A stretch of DNA of 64,000 nt from Nocardioides scoriae (GCF_900104965.1 NZ_LT629757.1:2294001-2358000), one strand, 5' to 3'; counted from the stretch's first letter, positions 49,191-57,890 are shown. The notes: a model not told the origin generated them from the letters alone. Numbers and translations: made by a program.

Positions 49191-50501
49191 TCAGCCGACG
49201 CCCTCGACGGCCGTGACCGTCCAGCCGCGCGAGGCGTCGTCGAGGCGCATCGTGAAGAGGAGCTCCAGCGAGCGCTGCGTGCGCGGGTCGCCCGCGACGA
49301 CCGCCTCGGTCCAGCGGTCGACCTCGTAGTAGATCCCGTCGGCCTCGACCGCCACCCGGAACTCCACCGGGTCCTGCGAGACCAGGTCGCGCACCGCGAT
49401 GCTGCGCACCGTCGCGGTGCGCATCACGGTGCGGTGGGCGGTGCGGACCGCGGTGAAGTCGAGGCTGCCGTCGTTCATCGCCCACTCCTCGAGGAAGCGC
49501 GCGATGCCGACCTCGAGCACCGACCTGTCGAAGCGGGCGTCGACCAGGCTCAGGTCGGCGGCCGCGTGGTCCGCGTCGTCGGCCCAGGACACGTTGGTCA
49601 GTCCCAGCACGTCGGCGGTCCGGACCGGCGAGGTGCGCTCGGCGACCTCGAGGACCGCGTCGCGGCCGACCGACTTCTGGTTCCAGGCGTCGGTCTCGAG
49701 GGCGTCGGTGAGGTGGTGGTGGCCGTCCTCGGCCTGCTCGATGCCGGCGACGATCCAGCCACCGGAGCCGTCCTTGCGCAGCGTCCAGTACTCGATCGGG
49801 CGGGTCGAGCGGTCCTTGCGGGTCAGGACCTCGCCCGTGCGGCGGTCGACGACGTGGTCGCGCAGCGTCGCCACGATCCGGAAGGTGACCGTGTCCTCGG
49901 TCTCGCCGGGGCGGTTGGCCACGTTGACGATCTGCACGTCCGGGCCCTCGAGGACCTCCACCACGGTCGACTGGCCGCGGGCGGCGTACCCGCTCAGCTG
50001 CTCGGCCCACTTGCCGTAGACCACCGGGGCCAGGATGCGCTCGAGCGTCGCGAGGTCGCCGGCGGTCCAGGCGCGCTGCGCCGTGACGTAGAGCTGGGTC
50101 GCGCGGCTGCGCAGCGCCCCCGGGTCGAAGCTGACGTCGGTGTCGGCCAGCACGTCGACCTGGGCCTCGACGGCCGCGGCACGCTCCTCGGCCTGCCCGT
50201 CGGCGCGGTGCGCCCGGCGGTCGGTGGTGGTGTTGCTCGTCCGCTTGTCGTGACGCGACTGCGACCAGTTCCTGATCAGGACGTAGGCCACCACCAGCGC
50301 GAGCAGGACCAGCAGGCCGACCCCGTTGCCACCGAGGAAGAAGAAGCCGCCACCCCCGCCGAAGCGGGTGCCGCCACCGCCGCCGAACCGGGTGCCACCA
50401 CCGCCGAAGCCGCTGCCGCCCCCACCCCCGCGGGCCGAGGCGGTCGTCGTCGTCATCAGCACGGTCGCCGCGGCGAGCGCCAGGACCGAGCTCGCGGCCA
50501 C
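49191..50501 (-). CDS. TIM44-like domain protein with Gly-rich N-terminus
   Basis: 436 residues from the GTG given. LALAAATVLMTTTTASARGG is a signal-peptide core with an AxA-like site, followed by a Gly/Phe-rich stretch (FGGGG repeats) and a membrane helix GLLVLLALVVAYVLIRNW. The C-terminal part has TIM44-like features (AWTAGDLATLERILAPVVYG, TRPIEYWTLRKDGSGGWIVA). The GTG start would leave no basic n-region. An in-frame ATC at 50552 with GGAAAGG 7 bases upstream would restore one (DPTTARRTRSRARRWG), so the true start may be this rare codon. Role unknown. Confidence 0.72.
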   Translation of the reverse strand: MAASSVLALAAATVLMTTTTASARGGGGGSGFGGGGTRFGGGGGTRFGGGGGFFFLGGNGVGLLVLLALVVAYVLIRNWSQSRHDKRTSNTTTDRRAHRADGQAEERAAAVEAQVDVLADTDVSFDPGALRSRATQLYVTAQRAWTAGDLATLERILAPVVYGKWAEQLSGYAARGQSTVVEVLEGPDVQIVNVANRPGETEDTVTFRIVATLRDHVVDRRTGEVLTRKDRSTRPIEYWTLRKDGSGGWIVAGIEQAEDGHHHLTDALETDAWNQKSVGRDAVLEVAERTSPVRTADVLGLTNVSWADDADHAAADLSLVDARFDRSVLEVGIARFLEEWAMNDGSLDFTAVRTAHRTVMRTATVRSIAVRDLVSQDPVEFRVAVEADGIYYEVDRWTEAVVAGDPRTQRSLELLFTMRLDDASRGWTVTAVEGVG

Positions 50502-50656
50502 CCCCCACCGACGTGCGCGGCTGCGGGTACGACGGGCGGTGGTCGGGTCGATGGCGGTGCCTTTCCGTGCGGCGAGGACGTGTCTGCCTCGAACCTACGC
50601 CCGCCCCCTGCACCGGCCGTGTCCTCGAGCGCCCGGGGGTGCGGCACGATCACCCG

Positions 50657-51022
50657 GTGAGCCCCTCGATCCGGACGCCCCACTCGATCGTGCTGCTCGT
50701 GGGGCGGGAGGACCACTCCGCGCCCGACTCGTTCGGCGGGGCGAGCTGCGTCGCCACGGCCGACTGCGTCGCGGTGGCCACCGTGAGCCCGGTCGACGGG
50801 CCGACGTCCGTCTCGGTCGCGCCGTCGGCCGACGAGGCGCGGCTGGTGGTCCTGGGCGAGTTCACCATCGAGTCGGAGGGCCAGGTCTCGGTGCGCGACG
50901 TCTTCCACCGCGACCACGACGCGATGGGGGTCGAGCCGGGCTTCGTCGACGTCCGGGTGCTGGCCGACACCGCTGTCGACCCCACCGAGGTGGTGTTCGT
51001 CGTACGACCAGGCGGGTCCTAG
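50657..51022 (+). CDS. Small protein of unknown function
   Basis: 121 residues, no family recognised. It begins VSPSIRTPHSIVLLVGREDH and is rich in Val, Asp and Ser, with predicted beta structure, no signal peptide and no membrane helix. The GTG start lacks a good ribosome-binding site. It sits between the divergent TIM44-like gene and the dienelactone hydrolase gene, ending 10 bases before the latter. Codon composition agrees with real coding. It could be a small beta-barrel protein. Confidence 0.55.
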   Translation: MSPSIRTPHSIVLLVGREDHSAPDSFGGASCVATADCVAVATVSPVDGPTSVSVAPSADEARLVVLGEFTIESEGQVSVRDVFHRDHDAMGVEPGFVDVRVLADTAVDPTEVVFVVRPGGS

Positions 51023-51025
51023 CAT
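51020..51025 (+). promoter_or_regulatory. Leaderless -10 element of the dienelactone hydrolase gene
   Basis: TAGCAT lies 7 bases before the ATG at 51033. It overlaps the stop codon of the upstream small gene, and no ribosome-binding site is present. Confidence 0.5.
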
Positions 51026-51032
51026 CGGCGCC

Positions 51033-51740
51033 ATGACCCAGCACAGCGACGAGAACCCCCGTCAGAACGTCACCTTCGCCAGCAACGGCGACCAGGCCCA
51101 CGGCTACCTCGCCACCCCGGAGTCCGGCTCCGGAGCGGGCGTCATCGTCATCCAGGAGTGGTGGGGCCTCGACGACCACATCGTCGACGTCTGCGACCGC
51201 CTCGCCGCCGAGGGCTTCGTGGCGCTGGCCCCCGACCTGTACGGCGGCAAGGTCGCCCACGGCACCGACGACGCCGGCGCGATGATGACGAGCCTGCCCG
51301 TCGACCGCGCGGCCCGCGACCTCGCCGGCGCGGTCGACTACCTGCTGGGCCACGACGCCGTGACGTCCCGGACCGTCGGGGCGGTCGGCTTCTGCATGGG
51401 CGGCGGCTTCGTGCTCATGCTCGCCGCGCAGCAGGGCGACAAGGTCAGCGCCGCCGTGCCCTTCTACGGCGTCGGCCCCGCCGTGCCCGACACCTACACC
51501 GGCCTGACCGCCGCGGTGCAGGGCCACTACGGCGAGAAGGACGACTTCTACCCCGTCGAGGACGCCAAGAAGCAGGAGGCCCAGATCCGCGAGGAGTCCG
51601 GCGCCGAGGTCGAGTTCTTCTACTACGACGCCGCCCACGCCTTCAACAACGACGCCGACAAGATGGGCACCTACTCCCCCGACGACGCCGCGAAGGCCTG
51701 GTCGCGCACGGTGGAGTTCCTCAGCGCCAAGGTCAGCTGA
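51033..51740 (+). CDS. Dienelactone hydrolase family protein
   Basis: 235 residues, the standard size. VIVIQEWWGLDDHIVDVCDR, APDLYGGKVAHG, the nucleophile motif GFCMGGGF (Cys), the Asp in YGEKDDFYPVEDAK and His in YDAAHAFNND make a complete Cys-Asp-His triad. These enzymes hydrolyse cyclic lactones such as dienelactone in aromatic degradation, but many are general ester hydrolases. No aromatic-degradation genes are nearby, so the substrate is open. The ATG is probably leaderless. Confidence 0.92.
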   Translation: MTQHSDENPRQNVTFASNGDQAHGYLATPESGSGAGVIVIQEWWGLDDHIVDVCDRLAAEGFVALAPDLYGGKVAHGTDDAGAMMTSLPVDRAARDLAGAVDYLLGHDAVTSRTVGAVGFCMGGGFVLMLAAQQGDKVSAAVPFYGVGPAVPDTYTGLTAAVQGHYGEKDDFYPVEDAKKQEAQIREESGAEVEFFYYDAAHAFNNDADKMGTYSPDDAAKAWSRTVEFLSAKVS

Positions 51741-51838
51741 CCCGCTGGGGTCGGGGACGTCCGCTGGGCCCCTGCCCGGCGACGCCTCCCGGCCCGAGGA
51801 GACGAGCCCGGAGCTCGCCGCGAGGGATCCGCCGAGCC

Positions 51839-53215
51839 TCAGGTGCGGGTCCTGACGGCGACGAGGGCGCCCAGCACCCCGATGGCCGCAGCGAGGGCGT
51901 AGACCACGAGGAACGGGTCGGCGCCACTGCTCCGGGCCGCGGCGAAGGCCACCCCGCTCACCGACAGCGCGAGCGCGGCGCCCAGCGAGTCGGCGACCGA
52001 GAGCGCGGAGGTGTTGAGCCCGCGGTCGCGGTCGGTCGACTCGGCCAGCATCGCGACCGAGGTGCGGGGGTAGGCGAAGCCCATGCCCGCCCCCGCCAGG
52101 ACGTACGCCGCGACCGGCAGCACCGCGGGCAGGTCGCTCCCGCGACCTCTCAGGGCCACGGCGGCGACCAGCACGACGAGTCCGGTCAGCACCACCGCGG
52201 TGCCCCACCGCATCGCCCGCTCGTGGCTGATCCGGGCACCCAGCCGCGACTGCACCTGGCTGGCGAGGGCCCACACGACGCCCACGACCGTCAGGGCGAT
52301 GCCGGCGTGGCCGACCGACAGGCCCCAGCGATCCTGCAGGACGTAGACGACGTAGGCCTCCGCGCTGAAGAACGAGGCGGCGAGCAGGCCACGCGTGGCC
52401 ACCACGGCCGGCAGCCCGCGCCGACCGACCAGGGTGCCGACGGGCAGCAGCCGGGCCAGGGCGACCAGCACCAGCACGAGGGCGCCGCCCGCCGCGACCT
52501 TGGCGAGGCTGCCGCCGGAGCCCAGCAGCTCGAGGGCGAGCACGGCGACCGCTGCGACGCAGGCCCACCCCAGGCGGGACACGGAGGTGGCAGTGCCCTC
52601 GGGGTGCGCGACCATGCGGCGCAGCGTCGGCGCGATCAGCACGAGCGCCAGGAGCACCACGACGATGGTGCCGGTGAAGACCCAGCGCCAGCCGACGGCG
52701 CCCGCGACCAGGGCCGCGAGGCCGGGACCGAAGAGGGACGGCAGCACCCAGGCGGCCGCGAACGAGGCGAAGATGGCGGGCTGCAGGGCGCTCGGGTAGA
52801 CCAGGCCGACGACGACGTACACCCCCACGACGAGGGCGCCGCCGCCGAGGCCCTGGACGACGCGGCCGGCGATCAGCACCTCCATGGTGGGGGCGGTGCC
52901 GCAGACCAGCAGCCCGAGCGAGAACAGCGCCATCGCCACCAGCAGCGGGCCTCGCGGACCCACGCGGTCGCTCCACGCGCCGGCCCCGACCATCCCGACG
53001 ACCCCGCTCGCCAGCGGTGCGGCGAAGGACAGCGCGTAGAGGTCGAAGCCGTCCAGGTCGCGCGCCACGGTCGGCATCACCGTGGTCACGGCCATCGCCT
53101 CGAAGGCCGCGAACGCGATCAGCCCGAACATGCCCACGGTCGTCGCGAGGTAGGTCGGGGAGAGGATCCCGCCGCGTCGCCCGCGGGCGACACCGCTCGA
53201 CGTCGAACTGGTCAC
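51839..53215 (-). CDS. MFS transporter
   Basis: 458 residues with about 14 predicted helices. LIAFAAFEAMAVTTVMPTVA in helix 1, the GAGAWSDRVGPRGPLLVAMA motif-A region, and GRVVQGLGGGALVVGVYVVV (motif-B-like) are clear. MPTVARDL at the end of helix 1 resembles DHA1/DHA2 drug exporters. The GTG start has TAACGT 6 bases upstream, again a leaderless arrangement. No regulator is adjacent. Substrate unknown. Confidence 0.85.
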   Translation of the reverse strand: MTSSTSSGVARGRRGGILSPTYLATTVGMFGLIAFAAFEAMAVTTVMPTVARDLDGFDLYALSFAAPLASGVVGMVGAGAWSDRVGPRGPLLVAMALFSLGLLVCGTAPTMEVLIAGRVVQGLGGGALVVGVYVVVGLVYPSALQPAIFASFAAAWVLPSLFGPGLAALVAGAVGWRWVFTGTIVVVLLALVLIAPTLRRMVAHPEGTATSVSRLGWACVAAVAVLALELLGSGGSLAKVAAGGALVLVLVALARLLPVGTLVGRRGLPAVVATRGLLAASFFSAEAYVVYVLQDRWGLSVGHAGIALTVVGVVWALASQVQSRLGARISHERAMRWGTAVVLTGLVVLVAAVALRGRGSDLPAVLPVAAYVLAGAGMGFAYPRTSVAMLAESTDRDRGLNTSALSVADSLGAALALSVSGVAFAAARSSGADPFLVVYALAAAIGVLGALVAVRTRT

Positions 53216-53221
53216 CCGAGG

Positions 53222-53227
53222 ACGTTA
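53222..53227 (-). promoter_or_regulatory. Leaderless -10 element of the MFS transporter gene
   Basis: TAACGT on the minus strand lies 6 bases before the GTG at 53215. Confidence 0.4.
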
Positions 53228-53333
53228 CGGCCCCCGGACCGGACCTCGTCCCGCGGACCCCCCGTCGTCCCCGGCGCGCCCGGCTCGGCACGTGTCGGGG
53301 TGAGACGCCTCACCACCGGCGTCACCCGGGACG

Positions 53334-53372
53334 CACGAGAGCCCGCAGGTCAGGGACCTGCGGGCTCTCGTG
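53334..53372 (-). terminator. Perfect 18-bp hairpin terminator after tRNA-Tyr
   Basis: Arms 53334-53351 and 53355-53372 are perfectly complementary around a 3-base AGG loop, 10 bases past the tRNA 3' end. There is no U-tract. Confidence 0.85.
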
Positions 53373-53382
53373 TCGGTGCTGG

Positions 53383-53465
53383 TGGCAGGTGCAGGATTCG
53401 AACCTGCGTAGACATAAGTCGACGGATTTACAGTCCGTTTCCATTGGCCGCTCGGACAACCTGCC
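53383..53465 (-). tRNA. tRNA-Tyr (GTA)
   Basis: 83 bases, class II with a long variable arm. Acceptor GGCAGGT/ACCTGCC, discriminator A; anticodon GTA within ACTGTAAATC; T-arm TGCAGGTTCGAATCCTGCA. It is divergent from yajQ. Confidence 0.96.
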
Positions 53466-53558
53466 ATGCGTCTGGACCACGTAGGGTGGCCCGCAGCGGA
53501 AGAGACGATAGCGCAGCCTCGACCCAGAACTTAAATCGCCTAGGAGGACCACCCGGAC

Positions 53559-54050
53559 ATGGCCGACTCGTCGTTCGACATCGTCAGCAAGCTCGACCAG
53601 CAGGAGATCGACAACGCCATCAACCAGGCGGAGCGAGAGATCTCCCAGCGCTTCGACTTCAAGGGCACCGGCGCCACGATCAAGCGCTCCGGTGACGCCG
53701 CCGTGGAGATCTCGGCCAACGCCGACGACCGCGCCACGGCCGTGCTCGACGTGTTCAAGGACAAGCTCATCAAGCGCAACCAGTCGCTGAAGATCCTCGA
53801 GGCCGAGGAGCCGCGCGCGTCGGGCCGCGAGTCCAAGATCACGGTCGCCCTCAAGGAGGGCATCTCCCAGGAGAACGCCAAGAAGATCGGCAAGCTGATC
53901 CGCGACGAGGGCCCCAAGGGCGTCAAGGTCCAGGTCCAGGGCGACGAGCTCCGCGTCAGCAGCAAGAAGCGCGACGACCTCCAGGCGATCATCGCCCTGG
54001 TCAAGGGCCAGGACTACGACTTCGCCGTGCAGTTCAACAACTACCGCTGA
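53559..54050 (+). CDS. yajQ: YajQ family nucleotide-binding protein
   Basis: 163 residues, full length. [80 protein letters not shown] and the end FAVQFNNYR are diagnostic. Two ferredoxin-like domains bind nucleic acid or nucleotides; some homologues bind cyclic di-GMP. AGGAGG precedes the ATG at somewhat long spacing (about 11 bases). The next gene starts 18 bases on and may be co-transcribed. Confidence 0.96.
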   Translation: MADSSFDIVSKLDQQEIDNAINQAEREISQRFDFKGTGATIKRSGDAAVEISANADDRATAVLDVFKDKLIKRNQSLKILEAEEPRASGRESKITVALKEGISQENAKKIGKLIRDEGPKGVKVQVQGDELRVSSKKRDDLQAIIALVKGQDYDFAVQFNNYR

Positions 54051-54068
54051 AGGACGCCTCCCCCCGTC

Positions 54069-56927
54069 GTGCTCCCTCCCGCCCCATCCTTCGACGACCT
54101 GACCTGTCCTCACGAGCTCCGACCGCACCAGCGCGAGGCCGTCGAGGCCGTGGTCGCCGCCCAGCGCGCCGGCAGCGACCGCTGGTGGGTGACGCTGCCC
54201 CCCGGCGCCGGCAAGACCCTCGTCGGCACCGAGGTCGCGCGGCTCCGGGGACGCCGCACGGTCGTGCTCTCCCCCAACACCGCGGTCCAGGGCCAGTGGG
54301 CCCGCACCTGGGAGGCGTACGACGGCCCGCCGCCCGGCACCCGTCGCGACCTGCGGACGGGGTTCGCCACGCTGACCTACCAGTCGCTGGCCGTCTTCGA
54401 GGGCAGCGACGGCGAGGGCGACCTCGACCGACCCGAGCGGCCCGACGCCGAGGCGGGTGACGCCGAGCGCCCGGGCGCCGCCCCGACGAGCCACCTCGAC
54501 CGGCTCCACCCCCACGGCCGCGAGCTGGTCGAGACCATGCGCGAGGCCGGTCCGCTGCTGCTGGTCCTCGACGAGTGCCACCACCTGCTGGAGGTCTGGG
54601 GGGAGCTGCTGCGCGAGGTCCTCGCCGAGCTGCCCGACGCCCAGGTCCTGGGTCTGACGGCCACTCCTCCCGAGGCGATGACCGCGGCCCAGGCCACCCT
54701 GACCGCCGAGCTGTTCGGCCCGGTCCTCCACGAGGCCCGGATCCCGGCGCTGGTCAAGGCCGGCGCCCTCGCGCCGTACGCCGAGCTCGCCTGGCTGGTC
54801 GAGCCCACGCCCGACGAGTCCGACTGGCTGGCGGCCCAGGCGACGCGCTTCGCCGAGCTGACCGCCGACCTGTTCGACCCCGCCTTCGGGTCGACCACCC
54901 TGCCGGTGTGGCTGCAGCAGCGCTTCGCCGTCGACGAGGCCGCCCAGGTCGGCTGGGCCGAGCACGCCGCCCGCGAGCCCGCCCTCACCGATGCCGTGCT
55001 GCGCCTGGCCCACCACGACCTGCTGCCGCTCCCCGAGGGAGCCGTGCTGCGCGAGCGCCACCGCGAGCGCCCGGGCCCCGACGACTGGCGGCTGCTGATG
55101 GACGACTGGCTGCGCGGCTGCATCCAGCCCCGGGCCGAGGGCGACGGGGAGCACGCCGACGGCGACCGCGCGGTCCTCGAGGCCGTGCGTCGCACGTTGC
55201 CCTCGATCGGCCTCGCGTGGACCCGGCACGGCGTGCGACCGGGCCGCGGCACGGTCGACCGGGTCACCGCCCGGTCCCGGGCCAAGGAGCAGGCGGCCGC
55301 CGCGATCGTCGGGGCCGAGGGAGCCTCCTCGGGGGAGCGGGCCCGCGTGCTGGTGCTGTGCGACCACGAGCGGGCGACCGCGACCACCCGGCGGCGCCTG
55401 TCCGACGGCCCCTCGGAGGAGCTCGCCAGCAGCCGCACCCCCGAGCCGGCCGGCTCCGCGACCGGGGTGCTGACCACGCTGCTCGCCGACCCGGCCAGCG
55501 CCGCGCTCGACCCCGTGCTGGTGACCGGCCGCACCGTCGCCGGCAGCGAGGAGACCCTGCACCGCCTCGTGGAGTGGCTGCGGCGCAGCCACCCGATGCT
55601 GGCCGGCGGCATGTCGGTCGACCTCGAGGGCGAGGTGCCGCGGCTCGTCGGGCGCTGGAGCTCGGGCCAGTGGGTGGCCCACCTGACCCGCTGGTTCGAC
55701 GAGGGCGGCACCCGCTGCCTCATCGGCACCCGCGGGCTGCTGGGTGAGGGCTGGGACGCCCCCTGCGTCTCGACCCTGGTCGACCTCACCACCGTCACCA
55801 CGCCGACCAGCGTCGTGCAGACGCGGGGCCGGGCCCTGCGCACCGACCCGTCGGACCCCGACAAGGTGGCGCTGGTGTGGAGCGTCGTGTGCGTCTACGA
55901 CGGCCACGTCGCCGGCGCTGCCGACTGGCAGCGCTTCACCCGCAAGCACCGCGGCTACTTCACCGTCGACGAGCACGGCGCGGTCGTCGACGGGGTGGCC
56001 GGCCTCGACTCGTCGTTCAGCGAGCACCACCCGCCCCCGCGCGAGGACTTCGACGCCCTCGACGCCCGGATGCTGCAGCGGGCACAGGACCGCGCCGCCG
56101 TCCGCGAGGCCTGGCTCGCGCGTCCCGACCACGACGACCGCGTCGGCCACGTGCTGCGGCTGCGGCGCGCCGCCGGCAGCCCCGGCGCGCCGGCCGCGAC
56201 GACCGACGGCACGACCGGCCTGGTGCCGTGGACCGAGGCGGCGACGCGTCGGCCCGGTGCGACGCTCGCGGTGGTCCCGCCCGTCGTCGCGCTGGCCCTG
56301 GTGGGCCTGCTCGTCGTCCTCGGCCTGCCGGTCGCCCTGCTGGTGGTGCTGGCCGTGCTGCTGCTGGGTGCGGCGGCCACGCTCTCGGTGGCGCTGTGGG
56401 GCCGCGCCGTGCTGCGCGGCGCCAGCGAGCACCACTTCGGCCTGGGGCTGGTCGCGGCGGCCGTCGCCGACGCCCTGCACGCCGCTGGCCAGACCCCCGT
56501 CGGCGCCCGGGCGCTGCGCATCGAGGTGGCGCCCGACGCCACCGAGTCCTACCGCCTCGTCGGCGTCGACGAGGCGGCCTCGGCCCGCTTCGCGGAGGCC
56601 CTGGAGGAGGTCTGCTCCCCCATGACGTCGCCGCGCTACGTCATCGCCCGCACCCTCACCTCGCCGCCCACCGGGCTCGACGGACTGCTGCGGGGCCTGC
56701 GGGCGCACGGCGGTCAGCAGCCCGACGGCGAGGTCTGGCACACCGTGCCCTCCGCCCTCGCCGGCCACCGCCGCACGGCCGACCTGTTCGCGCAGGCCTG
56801 GGGTCACTGGGTCGGGGGCGGCGACGCGCTGTACGTCCACCTCCCCGGCGGCGCCGGGGTCCTGGCCACGCACCGCGGCCAGGACCCGTTCGCGGTGACC
56901 TGCGTGGTGCGCCGCGTGTGGACCTGA
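54069..56927 (+). CDS. Large SF2 DEAH-type helicase with a C-terminal membrane hairpin and unknown domain
   Basis: 952 residues. The SF2 core has Walker A LPPGAGKT (43-50), DECHH (168-172), LTATPP (197-202) and a motif V-VI block GTRGLLGEGWDAPCVSTLVD ... QTRGRALRTD (about 556-601). This resembles the DEAD/ResIII type that reels duplex DNA or RNA. At about 733-783 two adjacent hydrophobic segments (VVPPVVALALVGLLVVLGLP and ALLVVLAVLLLGAAATLSVA) look like a membrane hairpin, rare for a helicase. The last ~165 residues match no family I recognise. The GTG start has a distant AAGGA. No nuclease or methylase partner is adjacent. Confidence 0.78.
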   Translation: MLPPAPSFDDLTCPHELRPHQREAVEAVVAAQRAGSDRWWVTLPPGAGKTLVGTEVARLRGRRTVVLSPNTAVQGQWARTWEAYDGPPPGTRRDLRTGFATLTYQSLAVFEGSDGEGDLDRPERPDAEAGDAERPGAAPTSHLDRLHPHGRELVETMREAGPLLLVLDECHHLLEVWGELLREVLAELPDAQVLGLTATPPEAMTAAQATLTAELFGPVLHEARIPALVKAGALAPYAELAWLVEPTPDESDWLAAQATRFAELTADLFDPAFGSTTLPVWLQQRFAVDEAAQVGWAEHAAREPALTDAVLRLAHHDLLPLPEGAVLRERHRERPGPDDWRLLMDDWLRGCIQPRAEGDGEHADGDRAVLEAVRRTLPSIGLAWTRHGVRPGRGTVDRVTARSRAKEQAAAAIVGAEGASSGERARVLVLCDHERATATTRRRLSDGPSEELASSRTPEPAGSATGVLTTLLADPASAALDPVLVTGRTVAGSEETLHRLVEWLRRSHPMLAGGMSVDLEGEVPRLVGRWSSGQWVAHLTRWFDEGGTRCLIGTRGLLGEGWDAPCVSTLVDLTTVTTPTSVVQTRGRALRTDPSDPDKVALVWSVVCVYDGHVAGAADWQRFTRKHRGYFTVDEHGAVVDGVAGLDSSFSEHHPPPREDFDALDARMLQRAQDRAAVREAWLARPDHDDRVGHVLRLRRAAGSPGAPAATTDGTTGLVPWTEAATRRPGATLAVVPPVVALALVGLLVVLGLPVALLVVLAVLLLGAAATLSVALWGRAVLRGASEHHFGLGLVAAAVADALHAAGQTPVGARALRIEVAPDATESYRLVGVDEAASARFAEALEEVCSPMTSPRYVIARTLTSPPTGLDGLLRGLRAHGGQQPDGEVWHTVPSALAGHRRTADLFAQAWGHWVGGGDALYVHLPGGAGVLATHRGQDPFAVTCVVRRVWT

Positions 56928-56932
56928 GGGCC

Positions 56933-56992
56933 GCTGATCACCCGGACGTCCGGGTGATCAGCTGCTGGACGTCTGTTGCAACAGACGTCCAG
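56933..56992. terminator. Two perfect back-to-back palindromes between convergent genes
   Basis: A 30-base perfect palindrome (56933-56962, centre GACGTC) and a 28-base perfect palindrome (56965-56992, centre TTGCAA) are 2 bases apart. GACGTCCAGT occurs again at 57004-57013. They most simply act as a bidirectional terminator pair. Their symmetry also suits a dimeric DNA-binding protein. Confidence 0.7.
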
Positions 56993-57034
56993 TAGCCGAG
57001 AAGGACGTCCAGTGGGCGTCGCGACCCAGGTCGG

Positions 57035-57877
57035 TCAGTTGAGCGGGCGCATGTTGGACGGCACGCCACCGCCGGCCAGAACGGCCTCGGTGAGCTCCTG
57101 GAGCGCCGTGAGCGCCACCCGCTGCGACATCGGGCCGTACGACACCCGGGCGACGCCGAGCTCCTCCAGCCGCGCCAGCGGGGGTACGCCGGGCAGCCCG
57201 ATGAGGGTGAGCCGCTGGGGGCCGAAGGCCTCGACGAGGGTCGTCACCTGGGCCTCGTCGAGCTTGCCGGGGACGAAGACCGCGGGGGCGCCGGCGTCGA
57301 GGTAGGCGCGACCGCGCTCCACCGCGTCGGCGAGCACCTCGGCGGGGTCGCGGTCGCCGGCCTTGACGAAGGCGTCGGTGCGGGCGTTGAGCACGAAGTC
57401 CGGCACGCCCTCGGACAGGGCGGCGTCCATCACGGCCGAGACGGCCGCCACGGCCTCCTCGAGGGGCTTCATCTGGTCCTCGAGGTTGGCCCCGACGATG
57501 CCGACGCCGATCGCCTTGCGGACGGTCTCGGCCGCGTCGCCGTACCCGCCCTCGAGGTCGGCGGTGACGGGCAGCGTGGTCGCGGCGGCGATCCGGCCGA
57601 CGGCCTCGATCATCAGGTCGACGGGGATGTTCTCGCCGTCCTCGTAGCCCCACGAGGCCGCGATCGAGTGGCTGGCGGTGGCCAGCGCCGCGGTGCCGGG
57701 GGTGTCGGAGACGACGCGGGCGCTGATCGAGTCCCACACGTTGACGACCGTGAGCAGGGTCGGGTCGCGGTGCAGGCGCAGCAGCTCCCCGGCCTTGCTC
57801 TCGAGGCTGTCGTGCGCGGGGTCGGTGGGGTCCGTCGGCTGGGTCGGCTCGTCGGGGGCGGCAGGTGTCTGGGTCAT
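57035..57877 (-). CDS. Isocitrate lyase/PEP phosphomutase family protein
   Basis: 280 residues. VVNVWDSISARVVSDTPGTA, ATASHSIAASWGYEDGENIP, LPVTADLEGGYGDAAETVRK, VGANLEDQMKPLEEAV and FVLNARTDAFVKAGDRDPAE are the typical pattern of the stand-alone ICL/PEPM group (oxaloacetate decarboxylase or carboxyphosphonoenolpyruvate-type lyases). The Asp/Glu metal-site residues are present, but the isocitrate lyase KKCGH motif is absent. The true substrate cannot be read. The ATG at 57877 has TAGCGT 7 bases upstream and no ribosome-binding site. Confidence 0.85.
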   Translation of the reverse strand: MTQTPAAPDEPTQPTDPTDPAHDSLESKAGELLRLHRDPTLLTVVNVWDSISARVVSDTPGTAALATASHSIAASWGYEDGENIPVDLMIEAVGRIAAATTLPVTADLEGGYGDAAETVRKAIGVGIVGANLEDQMKPLEEAVAAVSAVMDAALSEGVPDFVLNARTDAFVKAGDRDPAEVLADAVERGRAYLDAGAPAVFVPGKLDEAQVTTLVEAFGPQRLTLIGLPGVPPLARLEELGVARVSYGPMSQRVALTALQELTEAVLAGGGVPSNMRPLN

Positions 57878-57884
57878 GACCCCG

Positions 57885-57890
57885 ACGCTA
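57885..57890 (-). promoter_or_regulatory. Leaderless -10 element of the ICL/PEPM gene
   Basis: TAGCGT on the minus strand, 7 bases before the ATG at 57877. It lies directly against the cysA stop, so it overlaps the end of the sulfate operon. Confidence 0.45.

Noticed and set aside
54069-56927. A restriction or defence system built around the SF2 helicase
   Set aside because: No methylase, nuclease or specificity gene is adjacent. The neighbours are yajQ and a metabolic lyase, so a defence role is left as a possibility only.
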